Assembly (NCBI GenBank): GCA_004194705.1 | Contig: SADC01001285.1 | Coordinates: 620,001-684,000, forward strand | Direction of reading: 5' to 3' | Length of the DNA stretch: 64,000 nt | Origin: Ditylenchus dipsaci | Lineage: Eukaryota > Nematoda > Chromadorea > Rhabditida > Anguinidae | Shown here: in pieces, positions 1-11,300 of the stretch | How positions within the stretch are numbered: the first letter of the stretch is position 1 | How the letters are laid out: each line of letters begins with the position of its first letter | Translations under genes and position numbers: made by a program | Notes under the pieces: generated by a model | What the model was told of the DNA's origin: nothing | What the model saw: the letters and a program-made list of their open reading frames with translations, nothing else | The model's database searches: none

Positions 1-261
1 CCGTATTTTCTCTATTAATTACCCCGGGGTAATTATTTTTCAACCCCAAAAAATCGGTAAAAAATATTTTGATTTTGAAATTTTTGGGTGCTGAACCAAA
101 ATCTAAAAGTGGAATCAACTTATATCGTGGTGATTAAGAAAACGCAAAAAAACAGATTTGAAAAATATTTTTTTTGAGCTGAGATACAGGGTGCCTATGG
201 GGGGTAATTAATAGAGAGGGGGTAATTATTAGAGAGGGGGTAATAAATAGAGAAAATACGG
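1..261. mobile_element. Mariner-like MITE, copy 1
   Basis: The ends are inverted repeats starting CCGTATTTTCTCTATTAATT; the right end has two extra copies of a GGGGTAATTAATAGAGA-like unit. TA follows the right end, and the left flank lies outside the window. A second copy at 12976-13216 shares the interior. No coding capacity. The TA target suggests mobilisation by a Tc1/mariner transposase (inference). Confidence 0.8.
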
Positions 262-805
262 TAAGTAGTTATGGTGCAGTATGGTCCGATCTGGCAATTT
301 TAAGCAACGTTGGGCTCGACTAGTGAATGGTTCTATATTTTGATCAAATTTTAAATGCAAACAAAAAATAATTTGAAAATAATTGTTGAATATTTTCCGA
401 GTAAAAAAGTGTCGCCGCCAATTCAAAATTTGGAGATACCGCTGCGTTCAAAAACCATGGTTTTTTAAAGAAATTGTCGAGTAAAAGTTTTATTTCTCCT
501 AAGACAGGGGCTCGGATATCTAATGTAAGACTCATATCTGAAGCAAAAACTGACTTTGACATAAAATCTTGAAAAATTATAAAATTCTACGAAACGTACC
601 AAAATAAAAATAAATAAAAACAGATCGGAGCACTGTTTTATGCAGGGCTTCCAAATCAAAATTTTAAAATAAAGGACATCTTTATAAAATGAATGACATT
701 TGGTCAAAAAGTGCCATTTTACCCAGTTCTGGTTGGGCTTTGAGTGCCAAAATAAAGATTTTGACGTAAGATCTCAAAATTTCTAAAGATTTGAGGTCCC
801 AAATA
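262..805. other. Non-coding stretch with dispersed repeats
   Basis: No gene seen. Positions 275-330 resemble 21231-21300 (both contain AGTTGGGCTGGACT-like sequence). Positions 640-790 resemble parts of the GCAGGGCTTCGAA MITE family at 14878-15087 and 41926-42115. Small reading frames here are AT-rich and unsupported. Confidence 0.5.
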
Positions 806-1207
806 CAGTCGACTCTCGATATAGTGCCACCCCAAAAGTTCGTTCAGCCTTGGGTCCGACACTTTTTTTAACCCAATTTTCGAAAGCGTTTTCTAGTTCT
901 GTTTTTACAGTCTGGTCCCAAATATCGTCAGGATTCCAATTTTGCCGATCGTTTTTCTGAAAACTAAAATATTTTCTTTAAAAAAGCAAAACCTCGATAT
1001 AGTGCCAACCCTTTTTGAAAAGATTTTGAAAAAAGGGGTGGCACTATATCGAGGCTTTGCTTTTTTAAAAGAAAAAATTTTAGTTTTCAGAAAAACGATC
1101 GGCAAAATCGGAATCCTGACGATATTTGGGACCAGACTGTGAAAACAGAACTGGAAAAAATATTCAAAAATCGAGGTAAAAAAGTGTCGGACCCAAGGCT
1201 GGAACGA
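806..1207. mobile_element. Long fold-back (palindromic) mariner-type element
   Basis: Two arms of roughly 170 bp face each other across a centre near 1020. The left end begins TA-CAGTCGACTCTCGATA. The right arm ends at about 1207, short of its terminal tip, so the element is slightly truncated. A single-arm relative with the same start is at 7645-7850. The reading frames on both strands are mirror images of the palindrome, not genes. Confidence 0.75.
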
Positions 1208-2003
1208 AAAATATGTATTTATCACTTGCCCTAAAGTTTATGCTTGAGCCATAAGGTGGAGATCCATTAAGTGCGGAATAAGATACAGGGGAAGAGAACT
1301 CATCGCGAAAGATGTTGAGCAGTCTCTCGTGCATAATCCTCACACACCAACAGCAACAATAAAATACAAGAAGTGAAATATAGTGGAGACCACCTGCTTC
1401 CACTTAAATTCTCTGAAATTATTAGTTGTGTGAAACAAGCAATACAACGGCCATATAAGCCATTTGTGAATCAGGAGCAGGGAGCATTGATTGCCTCTTT
1501 ACAACAATATATAGCATTCGGCTGCTGCTCCCACTAATTAATCACTAGCCGCGGTAGTAGCGTAATGCATCAGCCAAAGAATTTCGGGTGCACTCAATAA
1601 CAATCAAGAAAATCAACTTCTGTTTGGTCTTTTAAATTCATATTGATTTTTGTATGGAGACTTGCGCAATAGAAACGGGGAAAGTTATTGATAGAAGTGG
1701 GAATTAGGCAAACCCATTTTTTGAGACACCAGCAAAAATTGCAAGAATTAAAAGTTTGGTGTAATGAAGGATAAGTATTTTTTCAGACATTTTGGCCTGA
1801 TAGGGGCCGGGCTCAAACATGTATCCTCAGTAGTTAAAAAAACTTGAATCTATTTTGAAACCGAATGTTGCAAAATACGCCAAACAACTACCCATCCATT
1901 AATAGATTTAATTCAATCAGAAAAGTTCAATTTTTAGATTACCTTTCGGGAAAGGAAATATTAAAAGGGGGAGTGAAAGTTGCTAAAAAGATAGTCTAGA
2001 CAT
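1208..2003. other. Intergenic, nothing recognised
   Basis: Less AT-biased than the repeats around it and possibly single-copy sequence. I see no coding exon with both a splice context and recognisable protein. Confidence 0.4.
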
Positions 2004-2190
2004 GCTAGTGTCATACCCTTCAAGCCAGCGTCATATACTTCCCCCAATAAATTTTGAGGGTATCTGAATCACCATTTTTCAAAAAAAAAAGCTACGCAAA
2101 AGCTCTTGTTAGTGATGGCTAGGCCCTGAGCCTAAGCCTTCGGGCCTAAGCCTAAGTAAAAATTATTAGGAGGGTGTATATGACACTAGC
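2004..2190. mobile_element. MITE with GCTAGTGTCATA ends
   Basis: The inverted ends read GCTAGTGTCATA. The interior has a CCTAAGCCT/AGGCTTAGG-type core. A related element with C-rich and G-rich arms is at 19030-19282, and fragments occur near 7487 and 26289. Confidence 0.65.
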
Positions 2191-4496
2191 GCCAAATTAG
2201 CAATTCAAATTTCATATTTTGAAATAGTCATTTTTCAGCCATATTTTGTTGACAACCCGACGAGTTCAATCCGATGTTGTGGTGTGAACAAAATTCGTAC
2301 AGAATTAAAATTTGGTTAGCAACATCAACATACCAGAATTTATAAATTTATTCAAAAAATCAACTAAAAATTGAAATGCTATAGAAAACTGAATAACCCT
2401 TGAACCGCCTGCTTTTTTAGGCCATTTTTGAAGAAAATTGGAAATTTCGATAATGATTTTGCTAATTTGACTTTTAATTTCGCACAAGTTTTTTTGACAT
2501 TGCAATATCGGATTGTCGACAAAATGACATTTAAAAAAAAACATATTAGGCACACTTTGTCTGGATAATTGGATGAAATAAGGCAGTACAAATTAAAATT
2601 GGAATGTTAGTTCAATCCAGGTTTGCTATAGACAATACTAAACCAGATTCATACCAAATAGATTTTCCAGACACCATTTATGGTGGCTACAACGACCAAA
2701 AAAGGAAAGAACAACAAGAAGTAGATATTTAGGTAGGTAGGTTTAATTGCACAACCAGAAGAAGTAAAAGCTGGCTTGGAGGACCACTGGCTAAACTAGT
2801 TTACCCAAATAATAGTGGGGGAGGATATATAGGCTGCTGGCTGGCTTAATTAAGCATTTGAAACGAGATAGCTAGCAACACCTGTTTAGTGGAGCACTTG
2901 ACCACTTCCGCAGCATCTCCCTTTTAGGTGAACAACAAGTTACGCAACATGGTCAATCTCTTCAATTAGCTGAAGATTAAAGAGGAAAATGAAAAAAACT
3001 GGTTGCAAATATACAAGCGACTATAGCAACTTATTTAGTCTGAGAGGAGGGCAGAGGCTGGTGATGGCATTTCATAATTTTTCGCAAACCATGTTTTTAG
3101 TAAATTTTTGCGCTAAAAATAATAAAATCGTTGTTTTCTGAAACTTTTTTACATAGAAATTCAATTTACTGAAAAAAAATTTTGATCAAAAATCTGACTT
3201 TTTTGCCTTGGGAGGACCAAGCTAAATCAAGATTTTGGCCAAATTTTGGCCAAAATTTTTTTTCAAATTTTAACTTTTAATGTAGAAAAGGGTCAGATAA
3301 CAATGTTTTCATAATTTTCAGCGCATATTAGTCACATAGAATACGTTTAAACATCATTCACGAAAAACTATGAAATGCGCCCTACTGACTAAATAAGTGC
3401 CAGACCATATCTATGTCTACTATCACACCAAATAATTTCGAATAAAACTTTCAAAACAAACACAATAGAGAACACACAAAAATGTGGGAAGGCAGCAGGA
3501 ATTCCTTCAGACAGACTCAAATTCAAAAGAAAACAGCTCGACCCTAGGCAGGGTGTGCTCCAAACAAATGGGTCCACATAAACACCACTGGATGGGCGGG
3601 AGGGGACAGGAAGGACAAAAAATAGAGGAGAAAGGGCAGATGACAATGGAAGTTGAGACTCTCGCATTATTATTTTTATTAAAAATCCTAAAATAGAGAG
3701 GCAAAATCAAGTTGGTTGACTGTGTCAGAGGTTTTTGGGCAAACTTTTGGAATTTCGTGAATGACACTATTAATATGTTGGTCGGCGTGTGCAAAGAAGA
3801 CACGGATTCAGTGGGGGCCAAGGCCGATCCAATAATAACCGGCTAGACTTGGGAGGAGAAGGTAGCTCTTCTTGAAAGTCTTTGAAAACAAGCAAAGGGG
3901 AAGGAATTCTCCTTCTATTTCTTTCTCAGTTATTTTAGATGTTTTGCATTGCGTAATTGAGCGCAAACAACAAAAAAGCAACTGAGACAATTAATTCTTG
4001 TTTTAGCCGTTGTAAAATGGATTAAATGGAATTTAAATTTAAAAAAAAAACATGAAGTATTAAGGTTTTTATTGTACAGAATAGCCCCAAATCGCCGCAG
4101 GCTTGGTTTCGGCCGTAATTTTTATTTTTCTTTCCGCTTTAATTGATATTTCTTTTTCAAATACTTGCAATGAGTCGGCCAACAAGATGACCCCAAATTT
4201 GCAATAGAAAACACTCTTAAAAGTAGCGGATATGTATGGATTTATAAAAGTCTTAAAAACTTTAGCTTAGTGAACGTTTGGAAAATTGCTCGATAGAATA
4301 ATCGGCCATCCAAATATTAAATGGCTAAATTGAGCTTAAGCAAGTTTGATTTTTAAATTTATAATTAATAACTAAAAATTTGAGCCCTTTTATTTAAAGT
4401 ATATGGGTCTTTACCTTGAAAACTACTCTAGGATGAGATCTAGACTATGTAAGTTCCAAAAACAGCCGCGTCAGTAAACTTCATTTATAGTCTAAC
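2191..4496. other. Long intergenic stretch
   Basis: No gene supported. It holds AT-rich low-complexity DNA and patches of more balanced composition (2700-3000 and 3480-3980). The minus-strand frames at 3389-3821 lack recognisable domains and are probably chance. Confidence 0.4.
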
Positions 4497-4827
4497 AAGT
4501 GAGGGACCCTGACTGTGACCTGGGGCTTTTTCGATAAACTTTTTTTATGCATATTATTGTAGAGCGTGCCCCAGTTTCTGAAAAATCTGCTCTCCAGCTC
4601 TGAAGGTGCACAAAATGTGGTTGAAGGGTCCTCAAAGCTCAAAAAACACCTCGATATCCCTATGGTTTTAATAGCTGACGTTTGGGCCATGGGCCATTCC
4701 TAAAATTTTTATTAGATTTCACAGGTGGGGAGCCAAATTCACATGGGATTTGGGCACGCTCTACAGGAATACGCGCATAAAAAATTAATCGAAAAAAACC
4801 CAGGTCACAGTCAGGGTCCCTTCCTTG
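4497..4827. mobile_element. MITE with GGGACCCTGACTGTGACCT arms
   Basis: About 75 bp at each end are inverted copies (GGGACCCTGACTGTGACCT at the left, its complement at the right). The arms end in a GGGCACGCTCTA motif. No clear target duplication was found. Confidence 0.7.
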
Positions 4828-5082
4828 TAAGAAATATATTTACCAAAACAAACATTTATTGCTATTTTTCTATTAAAATCAAATATTAGAATGACATAAA
4901 AAAATACAATCTGCGGATTAAAAAAAATATATAAATTTGGTGAACAATAAGCAATATGAGAATTTCCCGTAAATTATTAAGAGAACTAAAAAATATTTTC
5001 TACCTAAAAAGAGCCAATTGCCCTCTACCATTACACCACCCTATTTTTAAAACACATACAAAGAAAAAGATAAAATATTTCT

Positions 5083-5313
5083 TCACGTTACTTCCAGACA
5101 TGTTGGGCAATATAGGAAGTCAGGTGCAGCAATACCCTTGTGCATTCCATTTGCAATAATATGCACATCCAACCTATAAGCATTGTTCTCCCCCACACCA
5201 ATACCCCCACCAGTCCAATCACCAATAGCAAGAACAAGGGAGTAGTAGTAGTCTTTGGACAGGTTAATGAGCAGCTCCAACAACTGGTTTGTTGTTGTTA
5301 ACACCGCCACCAC
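5083..5313 (-). CDS. Possible exon or ORF of unknown gene
   Basis: An open frame of 76 codons whose amino-acid mix (IGDWTGGGIGVGENNAYRLD, then a CPTC pair) looks less like translated AT-rich junk than most frames nearby. I do not recognise the family. No flanking exon was assigned and the stretch may be fortuitous. The surrounding DNA (4828-5760) is otherwise without recognised features. Confidence 0.2.
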   Translation of the reverse strand: MVAVLTTTNQLLELLINLSKDYYYSLVLAIGDWTGGGIGVGENNAYRLDVHIIANGMHKGIAAPDFLYCPTCLEVT

Positions 5314-5779
5314 ACCAAGAATCTATGCAAAAGGTAATGGAATAGCTCTTTTGAAACCACACACACGAAAAACTCAAATAATCCAAAAACACACAGAACA
5401 CTCAAAAAAACGTTGTTATAAGATCATTTTACATGACATTTTCAAAAATTAATTTTTTCTCCACGATGTTTAATATCAGAAAGGTATGGGCTCAATTAAA
5501 TTATTTGGTAACTAAATCGGTTCACGTTGTAACAGCTTTCTAAAAAGTTTCTGGAAGCTGTTTCGAAACGGCAAATTCGCGTGTCAGTTAGCATCCAATC
5601 GCAGCGTTGACCATCTTCCACGACAGTCTGATAAAACACTTTCACGAAGCTCAGCCATGGTTGCCATCGAAGTAGTGTAGACCTAGCTTCTGATCTACCT
5701 TCAAAGAAAAAGTCACATAGCCTCAAATCAGATCAATCTAGAGACCAGGCGAATGGACCAGAAAAAAGGGGAGGCAACA

Positions 5780-6175
5780 GACTCACCTATGCCAGAACTC
5801 GCCAACGCCGAAAACTCGTCAACCGCAAATCTCACCAACGTCAAATCTCGCCAATGGCGGAACTCGCCAACGATTAATCTGGCCAACGGAGAAACTTGCT
5901 AACGACATAACTCGCCAACGGCGAAAACTCGCCAACAAAAATTCGATTTAACTGCCCACTTGGGACCGGCCGTAGGGGCCGTTTAATCGAATTTTCCGTC
6001 GGCGAGTTTTTTGTTGGCGAATTTTGACATTGGCGAGTTTCAGCGTTGCAACTTTTGCTGTTGGCGAGTCCCTGCGTTGGCGAGATTCGCCGTTGGCAAG
6101 ATGTGACCTTGGCCAGTCTTTTACGTTTGCGAGTTTACGCGTTGGCGAGTTCCGGCGTTGGCAAGTTGGTGGCGT
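5780..6175. mobile_element. Fold-back element built of ACTCGCCAACG units
   Basis: The left arm carries many degenerate copies of ACTCGCCAACG and the right arm carries the complement CGTTGGCGAGT. The centre is a short inverted AAATTCGATT pair flanking GGGACCGGCCGTAGGGGCC. Frames seen on both strands are products of the tandem unit. No target duplication could be assigned. Confidence 0.7.
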
Positions 6176-7154
6176 CCCGAAAAGAGTTGGTACTCTCCGG
6201 CCCATCCATTGCAGTGAAAAGCTATTGTCGAGCCAGTTTCGCATATCCAATGCCCAAGCGTTTTGCTATCTATTGTGCTTAGTAACCATTGATAAAGAAA
6301 GGAAAAATACTTGAGCTTTAGACTGTGAATAAAAATTTGCTCAAAACAGCACAAACTAAAATAGTTATTATTAAGGAGAAAAAAATTCGGCCACCTTGTA
6401 AAATGCACTAATCATGATTTGTTGACAGCCACATTAAAAATTTTGCTCTACGAATTATTAAAATGGCAGTCAGTTGACCAAACTAGATCGATTTTGGCAA
6501 ATTTATCGAAACAAATAACCGGATACGAAAAGTACCGGTCAACCAAAAGTGCATTAAATGCCGGTTGATCTATAACAAAAAAATCAACTACATACCGAGT
6601 CGGGCCAAATTACGCCAACTAACCCATACAAAGCAAAAATAAGAAAACAAAAATAGTAACACTTTCCCAACCAATAATACGAATCTAAAAAATCTACAAT
6701 AAAAAAACAAGAAAATTATGAAGTGATGTGTGTATGTGAGTGGCTGTTGACTCAACAACTGTGCCATGAGTTCAAAGTTGGGATTGGTGTGTGTGGATGG
6801 ATATCCACTCTTGCAGCACTCCGCTCAGCAGCACCAAACACTGATCTTCTATTGTTATTAGTGGGCTGCTGCAACTAAACAAATAATTGACAACAATATC
6901 AACCGGTTGGTGGCAATACACTTGACTTGTACAAGGAGGAGGAATTGAACCTGAAAAAGAGGATTGTGTGTGCCTGTGCTCACTGGTCGTCTGCGACTAT
7001 TACTCAATACAATTGTTGTTGAACTAATACGGCTGCACAATAGCAACAATGGACTACAACATTCTCGAACAAAATCTATTGATGCATAATAGGCTATGCC
7101 GAAAATACCTTTCTTTCTTGTTGCCCTAAGCTGATGGTGTAAGCGATAAAAATT
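6176..7154. other. Intergenic, nothing certain
   Basis: Contains balanced-composition DNA (6720-7060) that could be regulatory or intronic. No exon with recognised protein was found on either strand. Confidence 0.4.
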
Positions 7155-7297
7155 CAGTCAAACTTTGATAATATGACATCTTTCAGGACCGGGCCAGGGT
7201 GTCGTAGTATCGAGATCTGACTTTGGGCAAAAATTATGGCCAAGACTGGGCTGGCGTGCCATATCATCAAGGGTGTCATAATATCAAGGTTTGACTG
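7155..7297. mobile_element. Mariner-type MITE
   Basis: The ends are inverted (left CAGTCAAACTTTGATAATAT, right the complement of CAGTCAAACCTTGATATTAT), with TA after the right end. It has the same terminal motif as the 103-bp element at 62328-62430. Confidence 0.7.
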
Positions 7298-7644
7298 TAT
7301 TACTGAGGTTGTGAAACGGCGGATTCCTTGAGGAATTTCCAGAAATTCCGCGAGAATTTCTCGGTCTATTTCTCGTTAAAGAAAAAGGCTAAAATTTAAA
7401 ACACCCTCAATTATGTGAATCCCCTCTCAAAATGTGTAAAACCCCCGTCCAATTTTAAAACTTGTTGTTCTCGGTGTTTAATTTTTTGGCGCTACTGGAA
7501 TATAACTTTTTTTTTAACTTTTTTTTTTTAAAATTTTTTTGGTCTCTTCAATTTCTTCTACTTCAGGTGAAAAATGTCGTCAATAGTTTATTGGCAATTT
7601 ACTATTCCCCGAGGAGTTCAGCGAGCCTAGTATTATTTGATATA

Positions 7645-7850
7645 CAGTCGACTCTCGATAAACCTTATTTTGAAAATAGGATGACGGATTATCCAGGTTT
7701 TAATGGCCAAAATTTTAACTTTTAGAGAAACGATAGGCAAATTGGAATCCTTGCGATATTTCGGACTATACTGACAAATCAGCTTTGGCAAAAAAAAATC
7801 AAAAATTGAGCTAAAAAGTGTCGGACCCCAGGCGGGAACGAACTTTTAGG
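7645..7850. mobile_element. Single-arm relative of the 806-1207 palindrome
   Basis: Starts TA-CAGTCGACTCTCGATA and later shares GTGTCGGACCC and CGGGAACGAACTTTT with the element at 806-1207. No second arm is visible, so it is a fragment or a solo-arm copy. Confidence 0.55.
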
Positions 7851-8021
7851 GGTTACAAAACTGTACATTTTTATTGAATTAATTTTGTTCGATGTTAATA
7901 TTTAATCCAGAATTAATTAATATAAATATTTCAAAAATCCGGTCATTGTATGGAAAACTGCGTTAGCATAAAAATACTCGGCTGCTGATATAAACTGGTA
8001 GGATCATAAACAAAAATACAG

Positions 8022-8239
8022 TATTTCCTCTAATATAGCTCCCTTTAACTTTGAGGGTTTGTATCTTAAGGCAGGATCTTTTTGGAAGCGCTGTTTATTG
8101 CGTTTCCTGACTCCCAGAAACTTTGAAAATTCCACTTTTTAGATCTTTTGCTGACAACCCAAAAATCTCAAAATCGAACTGAAAAATTTCTGGGGATCCA
8201 AAAATAAAAGCGCTGAGAGTTCTATTAGAGGAAATACGG
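8022..8239. mobile_element. Mariner-like MITE, divergent
   Basis: The inverted ends are CAGTATTTCCTCTAATA at the left and the complement of CCGTATTTCCTCTAATA at the right, with flanking TA. The overall layout is that of the CCGTATTTTCTC family at 1-261. It lies just downstream of the transporter gene's last exon. Confidence 0.65.
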
Positions 8240-8369
8240 TATTTACGTTTCGAAACAGCGAATACTGTCGTTCTATTGTGAACTGTCACGCCCGCTTCTT
8301 TATTCTTAAAATTTTTATGTATAAAAATTTATTTAGCAAAGCATTTTTAGAATGAGTAGACATGCAGGG

Positions 8370-11300
8370 CTAGAAGCATTTGAAAGTAACAAAGTTATGC
8401 AGTATTCCATCAATCAAGGTGTTTGTTCGTTGCTTGCCATCTAGTTGGTTGCTAACGCTCCCTTCGTGCAGTTTCACCATATCTAAGTTGACACCTTTGG
8501 TCTCAACCAACCATTTGTAGGGAGACTAGCAAGCTAAAAAACAAGCAAATTACTTAGATTCACCAGTTTGCAAACTGACTTGATTGAACCCAGGCAAACC
8601 ACTGTTAGGTATGCACTCGGCGCCCAAAAAGAGTTGAGGAAGGCTAGCTAAAAAGTGTACCTTATTTATAGCAAGGGGTTCATTCAGTTGAATTTTCATT
8701 TTTGACGTCTCTACTAGATAAAAACTAACTTCTAACACCGTATTCGTGTTCAGCATAGTCGGTTTGCATACCGAACTTTTAAAAAATTCAAACTTACTTT
8801 TGAATTTTAAATTGTTTTAAAGGGGCATGTCCGTGCGCTACACGGAGAAAAGTTTTTTTTCTTTCAGATTTGAAGCAAAACGAGTGAAAAATGGGATGGC
8901 TAGAAAAATTTGCTGGTACCGCCTTAATTTTTTGAAACTCACGGCATGCCCCTTTGAAGACAAAAAAATTTTAAAAAATTAATAATTTTAATTTCTCAGT
9001 GAATTTTTAGTTAGAAATGATAGAAAAAGAGAATGATTTTTTGCTTAGCAGAGACGTCGAAAATGAAAATTCCGTGAAATTATTCCGTCGTGGAATCATC
9101 TTCTGCGGATTGTCTCCAGTGTTTGCAAAACTCATACTCATCCTCATAATCATAGTGCAAACTCATACTCATCCTCATAGTCGTAGCTAAACTCATGGTC
9201 ATAGCAAGTATGACTATGAGCCTCATACTCATAGTCATACTAAATTATGACTATGAGTATGAGTTAAGCTATGAGTATGAGTTTAACTATCAGTATGAGT
9301 TTAGCTATGATTATGAGTCTATCCTGTTCTTTTTGCTCAGTTTGTCTGCCTTACATTAGGCAATTACTTTTTTTTCTTGTAGATGTCGACGAATTCTGAT
9401 AATTCACCGTCTCGAGCCAGCAATTTTGCAAAGAAGTGCAGTCGTGATGCCGTATGGGAGAACTTCACAGAAATCGAAGTGCTGGGGGAATTCAAAATGA
9501 AATGCAACGAGTGCCAACTGGTATTTTTTTTCTACTTCCAGCTTTGTTCTACACGTCTGTAAATCAAGATAATTGCAAAACACAAAACAGCATTATCCAA
9601 TCACTGGGTGAAGAAGCATACGGACAAAGAGCAGCAGCTAAGAAGATCTGTCTCTCCCAAAATGAAGGAAGCGGTGAGCCAAAAAAAAAGTAACTATTTT
9701 TCTTTTGCTGTATTTAGGTATCTGTAAGAGATTTTTCAGATTCAAGAGAATTCAGAGCGTTCTAACCGCAGTTTTGTCGATACCCTCTTTGCCCATAAAC
9801 ATATTTCTGCATCCACTAGTCCGTAAATTGTTTCACGTTATGTGCCCAAGTTATGAGGTAATATTGGGCAGTTTTAATAAGTATTTATTTTAACTTTTAA
9901 GTTGCCATCTAGCTTCAACACTTTAAAAAGTCTAGTCCTTAACCAATTCAAGCATCAGAAGGTCAAAATTAAGGAAGAGCTCAGCAAAATTTCGCATCGA
10001 TTTTTTTAACGTGTGACGTTTAAACCAATAGCAGTATGAATTTTACACCCGGTATTTAGTTCATCCAAGAAATTTACAGTCTAACCAAGATCTTCATTGA
10101 TTTTCTTCATCATGTTCAGTCTGAGAAGAAAGTGACCGCCTCAAACTGCTACTGCTTCATCAAGGCTCTGTATCGTTCTCTCGACAAATTCGAGGTATGT
10201 CTATTGTGCTTAACGAATAAAATCGTTACAAAAGTTTTTCGCTTATTAACACATCATAGGAAAAGTCTACATTTGGAACAGACGCCTCTTTGAGAAATCT
10301 GCTGGAAAGGCATTTTGAGAAGTGGATAGACAATGATTTGGATGATTTCGATCCTATCTTTTTGGTTGCCACAGCTCTCGACCCAAACACGGCTAACTTC
10401 TCAAGCGAAAAAAGACTGTATCATCGCTGCTCGTGAGATACAGAACATGGTATTATTTATCGTCGATCTTCAATATCTTTCAACCTTTTTCAGATGCAAT
10501 TTGAGGAGCCTATAACCGAAGTGCCAGAAAACCCGAATACTCTGCTGAATGCCACACTGGATCAGATTCTTGGAGAATTGGCTGCGGAAAACAGAGCTAC
10601 TAGGAACCAGAGGGATGTCATTGTCTCTAATGCAAAGTCGCGTATCCGAGAATTGTCGAACCGTGTTCTAAACGCATCAGCAATTGGCGTAGATCCTCTC
10701 AAGTGGTGGTGAAATTTGATCGATTCCGTGAGTAAACTTACTTGAAGCCAGTGTGTTCAAAAGTTTTCATTTAGAACTCAAAGCAAATTGCAACACTAGC
10801 TCTGGAAGTGCTGTCTATCCCAGCTACAAGTGCTTCAATAGAAAGGGTGTTTTCTCAAGCAGGATCAGCCACAGCCCGTCACCGAAACAGAACTTATTTG
10901 AACTACTTAATTCTCAGCTTGTATTTTACTGTAATATGTATGTAGAAAGTTGTGATTTGCGATCTGATTTATGGTTGAGAGCGAAAAAATAAAATACTTT
11001 TGTTGTAGCGTAGATTTGATCAAATTGAGAAAATCTTTTTTGGATAAGAAGCAACCCGAAACACTTATCCCAGCTGAACTCATAGTCAAAGCTAAACTCA
11101 TAGTCGTGACTAAACTCATACTCATAGCTTAACTCATACTCATAGTCATAATTTAGTATGACTATGAGTATGAGGCTCATACTCATACTTAACTATGACT
11201 ATGAGTATGAGTATGACTATGAGTCTAACTATGAGCCTCATAGTCTATGAGTATGAGGATGAGTATGAGTTTTGCAAACACTGATTGTCTCCCACGGAAT

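Noticed and set aside
905..1225. Mirror-image frames of 106 and 66 codons
   Set aside because: Both lie in the long palindrome at 806-1207 and encode the same arms.
3389..3821. Minus-strand frames of 92 and 104 codons as a gene
   Set aside because: No recognised domain, no supported splice sites, and composition typical of chance frames.
9117..11283. An active autonomous hAT transposon
   Set aside because: At least two in-frame stops and one shift interrupt the transposase as read; only accurate reads could overturn this.
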